This document shows, piece after piece, positions 36,153-44,068 of a stretch of DNA of 64,000 bases. The notes under the pieces are model-generated. The model ran no database searches. It was given only the letters and a program-made list of their open reading frames with translations, and had not been told where the DNA came from. Positions within the stretch are counted from its first letter, which is position 1; the number at the start of each line of letters is the position of its first letter. The translations under genes were made by a program, and so were the position numbers. The stretch is from Bin52 sp965213935 (GTDB lineage Bacteria; Pseudomonadota; Alphaproteobacteria; Thalassobaculales; Thalassobaculaceae): NCBI GenBank assembly GCA_965213935.1, contig CBDCAO010000012.1, positions 434,001 through 498,000 of the forward strand. Reading direction: 5' to 3'.

Positions 36153-37673
36153 TCACGGGCCCGATGGTACGATTCCCCGCCAGGCCCAGTCATTGTAGTC
36201 GTCAGGTGCGCGCAGGCAGGACGCCCGGACCGGATCGGATTCAAGCGCGTCCCAGACCGGCACGGGGCCGTGTCCATGTGCGGCCTGTACCAGGCGGCGC
36301 TCCCGCTGACTTGCACGGATCTCCGCTTCCAGCGCACCCGGGTCCCAGGTCAGGTCCGCAACCCGGCGCAGCGCGGCCAGCGCAGCCGTGCTCTCCGGAT
36401 CGGCCGCAAGGTTGATCCGTTCCTCGGGGTCGGCCTCGAGGTCAAACAGCAGATCGGGTGCGTGACCGCCGGTCATGAGCTTGAGGCGCCCGCTGCGAAC
36501 CATGAACATCGGCGACGGCACTCCCTCCGACGTTATCTCCGCGAGCACCGCCCGATCTCGGACCGCCGACGCATTTTCGCACAGCGGCAACAGACTCAGG
36601 CCATCGGGTGGCCGCGGCGCCCGGTCCGCAAGATCGATATCCGCCAGGTCACAGAATGTCGGAAGCAGGTCAACCAGCGAAACGGGCTCCGGCCGGCGCG
36701 CCGCCGCGAACCGTCCGGGCGCGTGAAGGATGAGCGGCACCCGGGCCGCGTGATCGAAGAAGTGCTTCTTGAACCAGAGGCCCCGCTCACCGAGCATGTC
36801 CCCGTGGTCCGAGGTCAACACGATCGCGGTGTCGTGACCCAAGTCCTCCACCTCCAGCACCTCCATCAGCGTCCCGACCATGTCGTCGAGCCAGGAGCAG
36901 TTGGCGAGATAGGCGTGCCGGGCAATCCGTACATGGCTGTCGCCAATGTCGCCTTCGAGGAGGCCGTGGTGGGCCAGCATACGCCGGCTGTGCAGGTCTC
37001 GCTCCTGCTCGGGAAGGAGCGGGGTCGCGGGCATCGGGATGTCCTCGTGCCGGTACCGGTCCCAGTGTTCGCGCCGCGCGAAATAGGGCTCGTGAGGGTG
37101 GGTGAATGACACACAAAGGAAGAAGGGCTGCCGCTCCGAACTGCGCGCGACCTGCTTCAGCCATTCCACCGACCGTGACAGCACCGCGTCGTCATGGTCC
37201 ATCTGCATGCTGCGGGACGAGATACCGGAACGGATGACGCCGCTGGAATTGTTGTTCGATTCCATGCGCACCTCGTCCCAGCTCGGCGTCCAGTGAAAGT
37301 CGGTCGGGTAGAGCTCTGGCACGAGACGTTCGTGGAAGCCGTGCAGCATGTCCGGACCAACGAAATGCTGCTTGCCGGCAAGCGCGGTACGGTACCCCGC
37401 CAACCGCAGGTAATGCGCCATCGTCGGCGTGGCGGCGGCAAATTCAGCGCCGTTGTCGAAGGCCCGCACGCGCGAAGGAAGCATGCCCGCCAGCATCGAG
37501 AAGCGCGATGGGGCGCAGAGCGGGAAGTTGCAGTAGGCATTGGCGAACATAACCCCTTCCTCGCACAGCCTGCCGATATTCGGCATCACGGCCGATCCGC
37601 CGTATCCGGGCAGAAGCTGGGGTTTGAGCTGGTCAGCCTGGATCAGCAGGATATTCGGCAGGTCGCGGGCCAT
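36153..37673 (-). CDS. Choline-sulfatase-like arylsulfatase family enzyme
   Basis: A 506-residue sulfatase. The formylglycine-forming motif is NFPLCAPSRFSMLAG (C-x-P-S-R near residue 53), metal ligands appear in LLIQADQLKPQ and LTSDHGDMLGE. HFVGPDMLHGFHERLVPELY and SFTHPHEPYFARREHWDRY closely follow choline-sulfatase BetC, as does the C-terminal WDPGALEAEIRASQRERR. BetC releases choline from choline-O-sulfate. No betA, betB or betI is adjacent, so the symbol is withheld. No signal peptide is seen, consistent with a cytoplasmic enzyme. Confidence 0.8.
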   Translation of the reverse strand: MARDLPNILLIQADQLKPQLLPGYGGSAVMPNIGRLCEEGVMFANAYCNFPLCAPSRFSMLAGMLPSRVRAFDNGAEFAAATPTMAHYLRLAGYRTALAGKQHFVGPDMLHGFHERLVPELYPTDFHWTPSWDEVRMESNNNSSGVIRSGISSRSMQMDHDDAVLSRSVEWLKQVARSSERQPFFLCVSFTHPHEPYFARREHWDRYRHEDIPMPATPLLPEQERDLHSRRMLAHHGLLEGDIGDSHVRIARHAYLANCSWLDDMVGTLMEVLEVEDLGHDTAIVLTSDHGDMLGERGLWFKKHFFDHAARVPLILHAPGRFAAARRPEPVSLVDLLPTFCDLADIDLADRAPRPPDGLSLLPLCENASAVRDRAVLAEITSEGVPSPMFMVRSGRLKLMTGGHAPDLLFDLEADPEERINLAADPESTAALAALRRVADLTWDPGALEAEIRASQRERRLVQAAHGHGPVPVWDALESDPVRASCLRAPDDYNDWAWRGIVPSGP

Positions 37674-38116
37674 GAAACTCTCCCGGCGTGGGTTTCGGGG
37701 CCTGAATGCCCGGAACGGCGGCAGATGCTCGTTCTCGAGATCCGCAGCACAACGGGTCTACAGGAACGAAAGGAACTGGTGCCACCACAAAGCGGGACCC
37801 GGTCACCACCGTGATCGACGCCCGCAGTATTCCCGGACCGGGAATTCCGCCGCAATTGGCCGATGGTGCCGCAGGCGCACTGCAGGAATAGCCTGCCCGT
37901 TTGCCCAGGGCTCGCCGCCGCCATGCCGGATCTCGGCCAAGGCGAGCGCCTGCTGCAGGATATCCGCCCAGTTCGTCCGCGTGCTTCAGTAGCGTCACGG
38001 CAGGGCGCCAGCCAAATTATAACCTGCTGTATTATTTTGATTATTTCAGGGATCCAGGAATTTCCAGGTCGCGTGTCAACACTATCGCAACACGGCGACC
38101 CGCCGGCGGTTGTCCG
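37674..38116. other. Intergenic stretch between the sulfatase and higA
   Basis: About 440 bases with no recognisable gene. An AT-rich patch lies at 38010-38050. The promoter of the sulfatase gene is expected within it, but I cannot place it. Confidence 0.5.
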
Positions 38117-38434
38117 TCAGGCGACCGCCCCGAGGCCGTTCTTCGCCACCAGGGTCAGGAGCTTCAAGGAGGCGCCGCGCGGGCGCTTCTCGCCACGCTC
38201 CCATTGACTCACCAGACCCTTCGTCACGTTGAGGTAGCGCGCGAACACCGCCTGGCTCGCGTTCTCGCGCAGCCGGATTTCGCGAATCCGCTCCGGTGCC
38301 ATGTCCTTGACCGGCGTCAGACACATCTCGTCGAACGCCTTCATCGTCCGTTTCGACATGACGCCCGCCTCCGTCATTCCGAGCGCGGTCTCATGCACCG
38401 ACGCCAGCACGTCACTCCCGTATTGCCTGGGCAT
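38117..38434 (-). CDS. higA: HigA-type antitoxin (Xre HTH), orphan
   Basis: A 105-residue antitoxin of the HigA family. The N-terminus has MTEAGVMSKRTMKAFDEMCL and the conserved TPVKDMAPERIREIRLREN. The helix-turn-helix is SQAVFARYLNVTKGLVSQWE and GEKRPRGASLKLL follows. It is full length. Its partner HigB toxin normally lies just upstream; here the end of an IS66-type element begins about 26 bases upstream of the ATG instead, so the antitoxin is orphaned. Confidence 0.85.
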   Translation of the reverse strand: MPRQYGSDVLASVHETALGMTEAGVMSKRTMKAFDEMCLTPVKDMAPERIREIRLRENASQAVFARYLNVTKGLVSQWERGEKRPRGASLKLLTLVAKNGLGAVA

Positions 38435-38459
38435 CGCAGTTCACCTCGCTAATCTGAAG

Positions 38460-38480
38460 GTAAGCGTTTGGTCGAGCGGT
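38460..38480. repeat. Likely left end (terminal inverted repeat) of the IS66/DruA element
   Basis: The sequence begins GTAAGCG, the common terminal heptamer of IS66-family elements, just outside the DruA gene. The matching right end was not found, in line with truncation of the transposase. Confidence 0.35.
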
Positions 38481-38497
38481 GATGGGTGACGTGAGTG

Positions 38498-39376
38498 TCA
38501 CCGGTTGAGGATGCGTTTCCAGTCTTTGCGCAGGGGTCTCAGCCAGATGTCTTTTTTCGTCTTGTCGCGTTTGGTGTGGGTATCGTAGCGCCCTCGGCCT
38601 TGAGTGGTTCCGACATGGATCCATCCTGCGGCCTTGTAGACGGCACCGGTGAAGCGCGGTGTCTGGACGAAGGTTTCGATGAGGACCGGCGTGATGTTGT
38701 AGCGCCTGGTCCAGTCGCCGGGCATGCGACGTCGCATGATGGCGAGGATGTGGGACCCAAGGTTGGGGATCTTGATCCATGGCAGGATGAGGAAGCGCGG
38801 GTTGTCGACCACCATGGGCAGGTTCTTCTGGCGCAGCTCGGGTGTCCATCCGATGAGGGTGTCGCGGTGCGCGAGTTTCCATGCGGCGGTGGAGAAGCCG
38901 AGCATGGCGACGGGCCATCCGTTGCGGTCGTGGACGGCGTAGCGCATCTGGGCGCCGACCAGTGTTGTGTATCCCAGATAGTGGTAGCGGGCGACGAACT
39001 CGTTCCACAGCTTTCCTTCGCGTGTTCCGCTTGTCACGATGGAGACATCGAGAGGCCGTGCCTCGTCGAGGGTGGTTGGAGGGGTGAACAGCGGTGGTTC
39101 GGTGTCCGGCCCGAAGACGATGGCCTTGCGCGGACCCGGTTGCCATCGTGGCGGCGGCAGGGTGATGAGGCGATCCCTGTGCATGGCCAGCATGGTGACC
39201 CTGGCCATCATGGTCTTGAGGCCGCCGTCGGGCTTGCGCCAGTCGGTGCGTTCGCAGAAGGCCCGGGCGATGGCCGCCCGGCTCGGTTCCGTGGTGATCA
39301 GTTCGCGTATCAGCGCCATCTCGGCGGTGGTGAAGTCACGACCGTAGTAGCGACATGCGACGTGTCGGTCTGTCAT
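38498..39376 (-). CDS. druA: DruA-family (DUF4338) protein
   Basis: A 292-residue DUF4338 protein. Conserved segments are FVARYHYLGYTTLVGAQMRY, VAMLGFSTAAWKLAHRDTLI, DNPRFLILPWIKIPNLGSHI and VLIETFVQTPRFTGAVYKAA with GWIHVGTTQGRG. DruA is the hallmark of Druantia anti-phage systems, but very similar proteins travel alone inside IS66-like elements. None of druB-druE is present and an IS66 transposase fragment sits 50 bases upstream, so this copy is best viewed as element cargo or an accessory transposition protein. Confidence 0.8.
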   Translation of the reverse strand: MTDRHVACRYYGRDFTTAEMALIRELITTEPSRAAIARAFCERTDWRKPDGGLKTMMARVTMLAMHRDRLITLPPPRWQPGPRKAIVFGPDTEPPLFTPPTTLDEARPLDVSIVTSGTREGKLWNEFVARYHYLGYTTLVGAQMRYAVHDRNGWPVAMLGFSTAAWKLAHRDTLIGWTPELRQKNLPMVVDNPRFLILPWIKIPNLGSHILAIMRRRMPGDWTRRYNITPVLIETFVQTPRFTGAVYKAAGWIHVGTTQGRGRYDTHTKRDKTKKDIWLRPLRKDWKRILNR

Positions 39377-39428
39377 GGCGGGCTGTAGGTGACGCGGGGC
39401 CCCTGAGAAGTGGCGGGCACGCGGAGGG

Positions 39429-40079
39429 TCAGGGCGGCCGGGGCGGCGGCCGGGAGAGTTCCGCCTTGCGGGCCGGCGTCATCAACCATGGCAGCCACGG
39501 GGCGAGATCGTGGGGCGGCCGGCCGCCGTTGGCGGCGCAGGCGTCGAGCCACTGGCGCAGCCACAAGACACAATCGATGCCGTTGCGCTGGAGGGTCGCA
39601 CACAGCGAGTAGAACATGGCGCTGACGCGGGCCCCGCCCACCGAGTCGGACCCGAATGAGAGTTTGCGGGCGATCGCGGGACCACGCAGGCCACCCTCGG
39701 AGCTGTTGTTGTCGATGGGGGTTGCGGGATTGGAGACAAACACCTCCAATCCCTGGCGATGGTTGAGCAGGGAGCGCAGGATCTTCGCCTCCGGCTCATC
39801 CTCGTGCCGGTCTTCAAGGTCACGTGACGCCTCATCGAACAGGGCGTTGCATGCCTCCTCGAGCATGCGTTGCGCGGCCTTGAAGTCTGCAGTCTGTTCA
39901 TGGCGGTGTGGGTCGTGGTGCTGGCGCCGCATTCTGTTGATCTCGAAGAGCCGATCGATGCGATCGACCCAGGCCTGCTTCCAGGGGGTTGTCTGGCTGC
40001 CGTCACATTCAAGATAGTCGCGGCGAACATGGGACCAGAAACGCTCGACGACGTATCTGTCGTCTTCGAGGCCGGTGTG
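39429..40079 (-). pseudogene. IS66-family transposase, C-terminal part
   Basis: About 215 residues of the C-terminal half are readable: WSHVRRDYLECDG, SLLNHRQGLEVFVSNPATPI (as RSLLNHRQG), DNNSSEGGLRGPAIARKLSF, GSDSVGGARVSAMFYSLCAT and a C-terminal domain ending APWLPWLM. In this family the catalytic DDE glutamate lies near DNNxAE; here it reads DNNSSEGG. The N-terminal helix-turn-helix and zinc-finger region is missing beyond about 40079. An ATG at 39932 could start only the last 167 residues. Confidence 0.8.
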
Positions 40080-40356
40080 CCGAAAAGGTGGACCAGAAAG
40101 GTGGACGCAGTGTTGCCGGGAACCGCGATTGCTGCATTCATCGTGCCGTCTCCGTCATGCGGTGGCGGGGAACGGCGGCGGCGCCTCCCGCCAGGACGCC
40201 CACCGCCGCCCCGCTTCCGGCCAGACTCTCCTCTCCGTGGTGCAGGGCGCGATCGCGCACCATCGCGCGTATCCGGCGTCATCGTCGGATCGAATCCGGT
40301 CGGGGGACGACGGGCCGGCGGCGCGGGACGCAGCGCCGGTCCGGCGCTTGAATACC

Positions 40357-40374
40357 TATAGCGGATGTGCTATA
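40357..40374. promoter_or_regulatory. Probable toxin-antitoxin operator (TATAGC-N6-GCTATA)
   Basis: TATAGC and GCTATA form a perfect inverted repeat with a six-base spacer, ending nine bases before the toxin ATG at 40383. Position and symmetry fit autorepression by the Xre antitoxin of the operon. Confidence 0.6.
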
Positions 40375-40382
40375 TGACCGGC

Positions 40383-40706
40383 ATGGCCTGGACGGTCGAA
40401 ACCCTGTCGGCCGTCGACGCAGAAATCGAGACCCTGCCGGTGGCGCTGCGCGCCCGGCTGCTGCGGTTGCTGGAGACGGTGGAGACTGTCGGCCTCGACG
40501 CGCTTCGCGCGCCGCATGTCGGGCATCTCGACGGCAAGCTCTGGGAGCTGCGGGTCAGGGCTGAGGGAGGGATCGCCAGAGGGATCTATGTGACGGCGGC
40601 CGGACGTCGGGTGGTGGTGCTGCACGTCTTCGCGAAGAAATCGCGCAAGACGCCACGCCGGGCGCTCGCAACCGCCAGGGAACGGATGAGGCAGGTGACG
40701 CCATGA
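40383..40706 (+). CDS. RelE/HigB-type toxin (phage Gp49-like)
   Basis: A 107-residue mRNA-interferase-like toxin starting at ATG 40383 (MAWTVETLSAVDAEIETLPV). Typical segments are ALRARLLRLLETVETVGLDA, HLDGKLWELRVRAEGGIARG and RRVVVLHVFAKKSRKTPRRA; the latter holds the basic catalytic face of the family. An in-frame ATG at 40365 lies inside the operator and is less likely. It overlaps the antitoxin start by four bases (ATGA). Confidence 0.88.
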   Translation: MAWTVETLSAVDAEIETLPVALRARLLRLLETVETVGLDALRAPHVGHLDGKLWELRVRAEGGIARGIYVTAAGRRVVVLHVFAKKSRKTPRRALATARERMRQVTP

Positions 40707-40987
40707 CGAAGCTGAAGGAACTGAAGGCGCGCTTCATGGAGGACCCGGTGTTCCGGGAGGAATATGCGCGCATCGACGGGGAATATGCGCTGATCGAGGC
40801 GCTGGTGCGCGCCCGCACGACGGCGAAGCTGACGCAGGCGGAGCTTGCCGGGCGGCTCGGCACGACGCAGTCGGCCGTTGCGCGGCTGGAAGGCGGGCGG
40901 GTGTCGCCGTCCTTCGCCACCCTGCGCCGCTACGCCGAAGCGACCGGCACGCGGCTGACCGTGGATCTGGTGCCGGCCGATGGCTGA
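40703..40987 (+). CDS. Xre-family antitoxin
   Basis: A 94-residue helix-turn-helix protein. After an N-terminal FMEDPVFREEYARIDGEYAL, the HTH is LTQAELAGRLGTTQSAVARL followed by EGGRVSPSFATLRRYAEATG. Translationally coupled to the toxin gene, toxin first as in HigBA-type modules. It should neutralise the toxin and repress the operon at the TATAGC repeat. Confidence 0.9.
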   Translation: MTKLKELKARFMEDPVFREEYARIDGEYALIEALVRARTTAKLTQAELAGRLGTTQSAVARLEGGRVSPSFATLRRYAEATGTRLTVDLVPADG

Positions 40988-41286
40988 GCGCCCGGGATCT
41001 CGGCTGGCCGGCGTTGCGGGTTCCCGGGGGCAACTCCGGTCCGACCGAAGTGCAAATCGTCGACTGCCACCTATGGGAGGCGCGGCATGCGCGAGCCCGT
41101 CCTTTCCGGTGTGACGCTGCGCGACGACCTCGACGCGCTCGCCATGAGCCCGGCTGCCGACGCTCGACGCCGGCACGGGACTGCCAGCGGCGCGCTGAGG
41201 GAGCCGCTGACCGCAGGCCGGCAATACGTATGGCGGACGGCGGCGCGGCAGTTCCGTCCCCGGAGGCCGCACGCGAACCGTGGCGC

Positions 41287-41538
41287 TCAGTCCCTGGCTT
41301 CGAACAGCCGGCGGTAGGCCGCCTCGGCCCGGGCGAGACCGGTCTCGGTCAGGATCACCGATTTGGCCTTGCCGACCGGATCGGAAATAAGGTCCTTGTC
41401 GTGCAGCCGGTCCATCGCCGACCAGTCGAACGACTTCCAGGTCCGAGCGCCGCCGGTCGGGTAGCGCTCGACGATGCCGAGCCAGAGCAGCGCCAGCACG
41501 GCCTCGTCGATCCTGTCCTTCACCCGCTCGTCGCTCAT
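41287..41538 (-). CDS. DUF6429 family protein
   Basis: An 83-residue protein, MSDERVKDRIDEAVLALLWL then TWKSFDWSAMDRLHDKDLIS, DPVGKAKSVILTETGL. It has the size and motifs of DUF6429, a family of unknown function common near mobile elements. Its ATG overlaps the stop of the upstream gene by four bases. Confidence 0.75.
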   Translation of the reverse strand: MSDERVKDRIDEAVLALLWLGIVERYPTGGARTWKSFDWSAMDRLHDKDLISDPVGKAKSVILTETGLARAEAAYRRLFEARD

Positions 41539-41978
41539 CGCGCCGGCCCGCCCGGCCGCGCGTCGAGGTTGCTGTCGTCGCCGTCGGACCCCATGACGCG
41601 CTCCACCAGGTGATCGGTGACGTCCACGAAATAGCTCTCCAGCTCGGACTGGAGCCGGCTGTACTCCGGCCATACCTCCCGGTCGAAGAACCGTTCCCGC
41701 GTGCGCACCATTACCGTCGTACGCCGCTGGCGCGCGTAGCGGAAGGTACGCACGCCGTGCTTGCGGCAGACCGCCACGAACAGCCGAACCGACCACGTAT
41801 CGGGGAGCGAGAACTGGAGTTCGGCCTCGGGCTCGGGGCGCTTGTCCGAACCGCCCAAGCGGCCGTGCAACCGGCCCATCGCGGCCTCGGCGGCCGCGCG
41901 CTCCCCCGGACTGCCGGCGCGGCGGAACAGCGCCTCCACCTTGGCAAGCTTCGCTCTCAGTGTCTCGTCGTCGAACAT
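41535..41978 (-). CDS. Unknown protein paired with DUF6429
   Basis: A 147-residue protein beginning MFDDETLRAKLAKVEALFRR. Its middle, LQFSLPDTWSVRLFVAVCRK then GVRTFRYARQRRTTVMVRTR, is the most conserved-looking part; the C-terminus is acidic and disordered. I recall homologues next to DUF6429 genes but no known function. The four-base overlap with the downstream gene makes a two-gene operon. Confidence 0.7.
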   Translation of the reverse strand: MFDDETLRAKLAKVEALFRRAGSPGERAAAEAAMGRLHGRLGGSDKRPEPEAELQFSLPDTWSVRLFVAVCRKHGVRTFRYARQRRTTVMVRTRERFFDREVWPEYSRLQSELESYFVDVTDHLVERVMGSDGDDSNLDARPGGPAR

Positions 41979-42236
41979 CGCACGCCGTCCGGCTGGATCG
42001 GAATGCCGACAGCATGATCGAATCTACGCCGCGCTGTCCATGCCGGGAAATACCGCATCGCCCGACGGACGGCGATACGCACACCGGAGCCCGGCGCGGT
42101 GCCTGACCGCTCGGGCGGGTTTGGCCTCGCGTGGCCGGGGCCGGTCGAGGATGTCGGCGGCGCAGGACAGGCTATCGACGGAACAGACGGGATAGACCAC
42201 TATCGAAGCGAGATTTCATCGTTCCGGAGAACTGCC

Positions 42237-42832
42237 ATGGCTCGCCCCGGGGGCGAATCGATACGCGAGCTGGAAAGCGTGCTGCATGAAGCCGTCGGTC
42301 GTCTCAGTCCAGCGCATGTGGCGGCGCTGGTCGCCCATCCCGACGCCGTGCGCTCGGCACTGGCGGTGGCAGCGGACGTGCTGTCGACGGACAATGCGGG
42401 ACGGCCCGAAGTCGAAACCATCGCGGGCGCAGAGCCGGTTCGCGTCGGCGCCGAAGAGGCGGAAAGGCAAATGGCGGCACGTACGCGGGAGGGCACCGCC
42501 GAAGCGCTGCTGAGCTCGGACGAACTGGCGGCGCGGGTCGGGCTCAAGACGCGTCAATCGGTCCATGACTGGCTGAAGAAGGGCCGGATCGTCGGCTGGC
42601 AAGGCACCAGGCGCGGCCATGTCTTCCCGGAGGGGCAGATCGACGAGCGTGGCCGGCCGCTCGAAGGACTCGACCGCGTGGTCAGAATGTTCGGCGACGG
42701 CTATGCCGCTTGGGTATGGCTGACGACGCCGCGGCCCTCGCTCGACGGGGCGACCCCGTTGATGCTGCCGAGGGCGAGATCGACCGCGTCGCGAAGGCAG
42801 CGCAGGGAGACCAGCAGGGCGACTTTGCGTGA
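42237..42832 (+). pseudogene. Xre/MbcA/ParS-type antitoxin (DUF2384), frameshifted near the C-terminus
   Basis: From ATG 42237 the product reads MARPGGESIRELESVLHEAV, then LSSDELAARVGLKTRQSVHD, WQGTRRGHVFPEGQIDERGR and MFGDGYAAWVWLTTPRPSLD, the DUF2384 toxin-binding domain. After GATPLML the frame breaks near 42765; the expected tail EGEIDRVAKAAQGDQQGDFA is in the next frame and ends at the TGA 42830-42832. One missing base explains it. That stop overlaps the GTG start of the RES toxin by three bases, so the original operon is clear. Confidence 0.75.
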
Positions 42833-43431
42833 CCGCCGATTACGATCCGGAGCGTCTGCGTGCGCGGCTGCGCGAGGTCCGTCTTGGGCGTGTCTTCCGC
42901 GTCATTCGTCGCGACCACCGGTCGAACCCCTTGGGGGCGGTGGCGGCGCCGAGCCGGTTCAGCGATCCACAGGGCGGCTACGCCGTGCTGTACGCCTCGG
43001 AGGCCGTGCGCTGCGCGTTCTGGGAAGCCCTCGGACGCAACCGCTTCACACGCCGCCGGCGGCGTGAGCTTCCACGGATCGAGGTCGAGGCCCGGCTGGT
43101 GCGTCGATCGGCTCCACCGAACCGCTCGCACTGATCGACCTGCGCGGCGACGGGCCGGTGCGCATCGGGGCGCCGAGCGCGGGTGACGCACGACGGCAAC
43201 CATGCGGCGGGCCGCGCCCTGTCGGCGACCGCCTATGCGGACGTTGCGGAGACGGACGGGTTCCTGTTCCCGTCGCGGTTCACCGGCGACACCTGCGTGG
43301 CCGTGTTCAACCGGGCCTTCGGCAAGCTGAAGGCGCTCGACATCGCCGAGCTTGTCCGCCATGTCGAATTCCTGGACGCGTTCGACGACTACGGTATCGT
43401 GCTGGCGGAACTGCCGAAGTTGCGGGGATGA
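42829..43431 (+). pseudogene. RES-domain toxin, broken by two frameshifts
   Basis: GTG 42829 starts a RES-family toxin (NAD+-degrading or ADP-ribosylating in studied members). The first frame carries RVIRRDHRSNPLGAVAAPSR and GGYAVLYASEAVRCAFWEAL, and shifts near 43098. The second carries STEPLALIDLRGDGPVRIGA and shifts near 43183. The third carries VTHDGNHAAGRALSATAYAD, SRFTGDTCVAVFNRAFGKLK and the C-terminal DDYGIVLAELPK. The whole family length is present but in three frames. Confidence 0.75.
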
Positions 43432-44068
43432 ATGAACGGAAACTGCCGGTGCCAGGATCGCGCACGAATCGAAAATGGAGGATTTTGTCGGCACCTGTCG
43501 GGGCATGTCCCGTCAGGATTACCTTCCAGTCCGGTGACTATACGGTTACGGACTGAGATCCGGTCTGTGATGTGAGCCAGCACGTCCGAGTGCTCGGCAG
43601 AATCAGATCTGGGCAGTTACAGATGATAAGCCATTTACATCAGTAAATTAGGCCGCGCATGGCCTCGAAAGGAACCGGGGGGACTTGGCTGGCCGAGGGA
43701 CGAAAAATCGCCTGTCTTAGCGACCGCAAGCAGAAGGGCTGACGGCCCCTCTCCCGGACGCCCCGCCGGCCCGGTGTCGGCGGGGCGTCCTCGGTCCGTT
43801 TCCGGATTGGCAGGAAGGAGACCGTTGTGGCTTACCGCGACATCGAGAAGCGGCGGCGGCGAGGTTATGTTTGAAGTGCGGCAAGACCGAGTCCGCGCCG
43901 GACCGCACGCTCTGCGTGCACTTTCCTGACCTGCCGCACCGCTTCCACGAAGGGTCCGCGTCCGTGCTGGAGTGTCTGCCGCAAGAGCTGGATCGGTCTG
44001 CGTGAACCGGACGTGACGCCGGGAATGCCGAAACGGTTGCCAGCCGATGCGGATTGCGTCCACGCCTA
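43432..44068. other. Intergenic stretch with a strong hairpin
   Basis: No gene is supported in these 637 bases. A short AT-rich patch with an ATTTAC/GTAAAT repeat lies at 43633-43648. A possible start of a small basic protein at 43827 stops after about 15 codons. Confidence 0.5.
43756..43790. terminator. Strong GC hairpin, 13-bp perfect stem
   Basis: GGACGCCCCGCCG and CGGCGGGGCGTCC pair perfectly across a nine-base loop. A short pyrimidine-rich stretch ending in TTT follows on the plus strand. It may terminate transcription or mark an element end. Confidence 0.55.

Larger units (their letters stand above)
38460..40079 (-). mobile_element. Truncated IS66-family element carrying a DruA (DUF4338) gene
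   Basis: It comprises a left end at 38460, an intact druA and a transposase that has lost its N-terminus. The element separates an orphan HigA antitoxin from a toxin-antitoxin pair on the right. Right boundary approximate: recognisable transposase ends near 40079. Confidence 0.6.

Noticed and set aside
38498..39376. Calling a complete Druantia defence system
   Set aside because: Only DruA is present; no druB-E, and an IS66 transposase fragment is the neighbour.
41087..41317. A 76-codon plus-strand frame with a GGGAGG upstream (MREPVLSGVTLRDDLDAL start)
   Set aside because: The ribosome binding site is attractive, but the product is unrecognised and the tail is antisense to the DUF6429 gene.
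43827..43875. Short frame VAYRDIEKRRRRGYV resembling the start of small HNH-type proteins
   Set aside because: It stops after 15 codons; a one-base change would be needed to read on, and no HNH residues follow.
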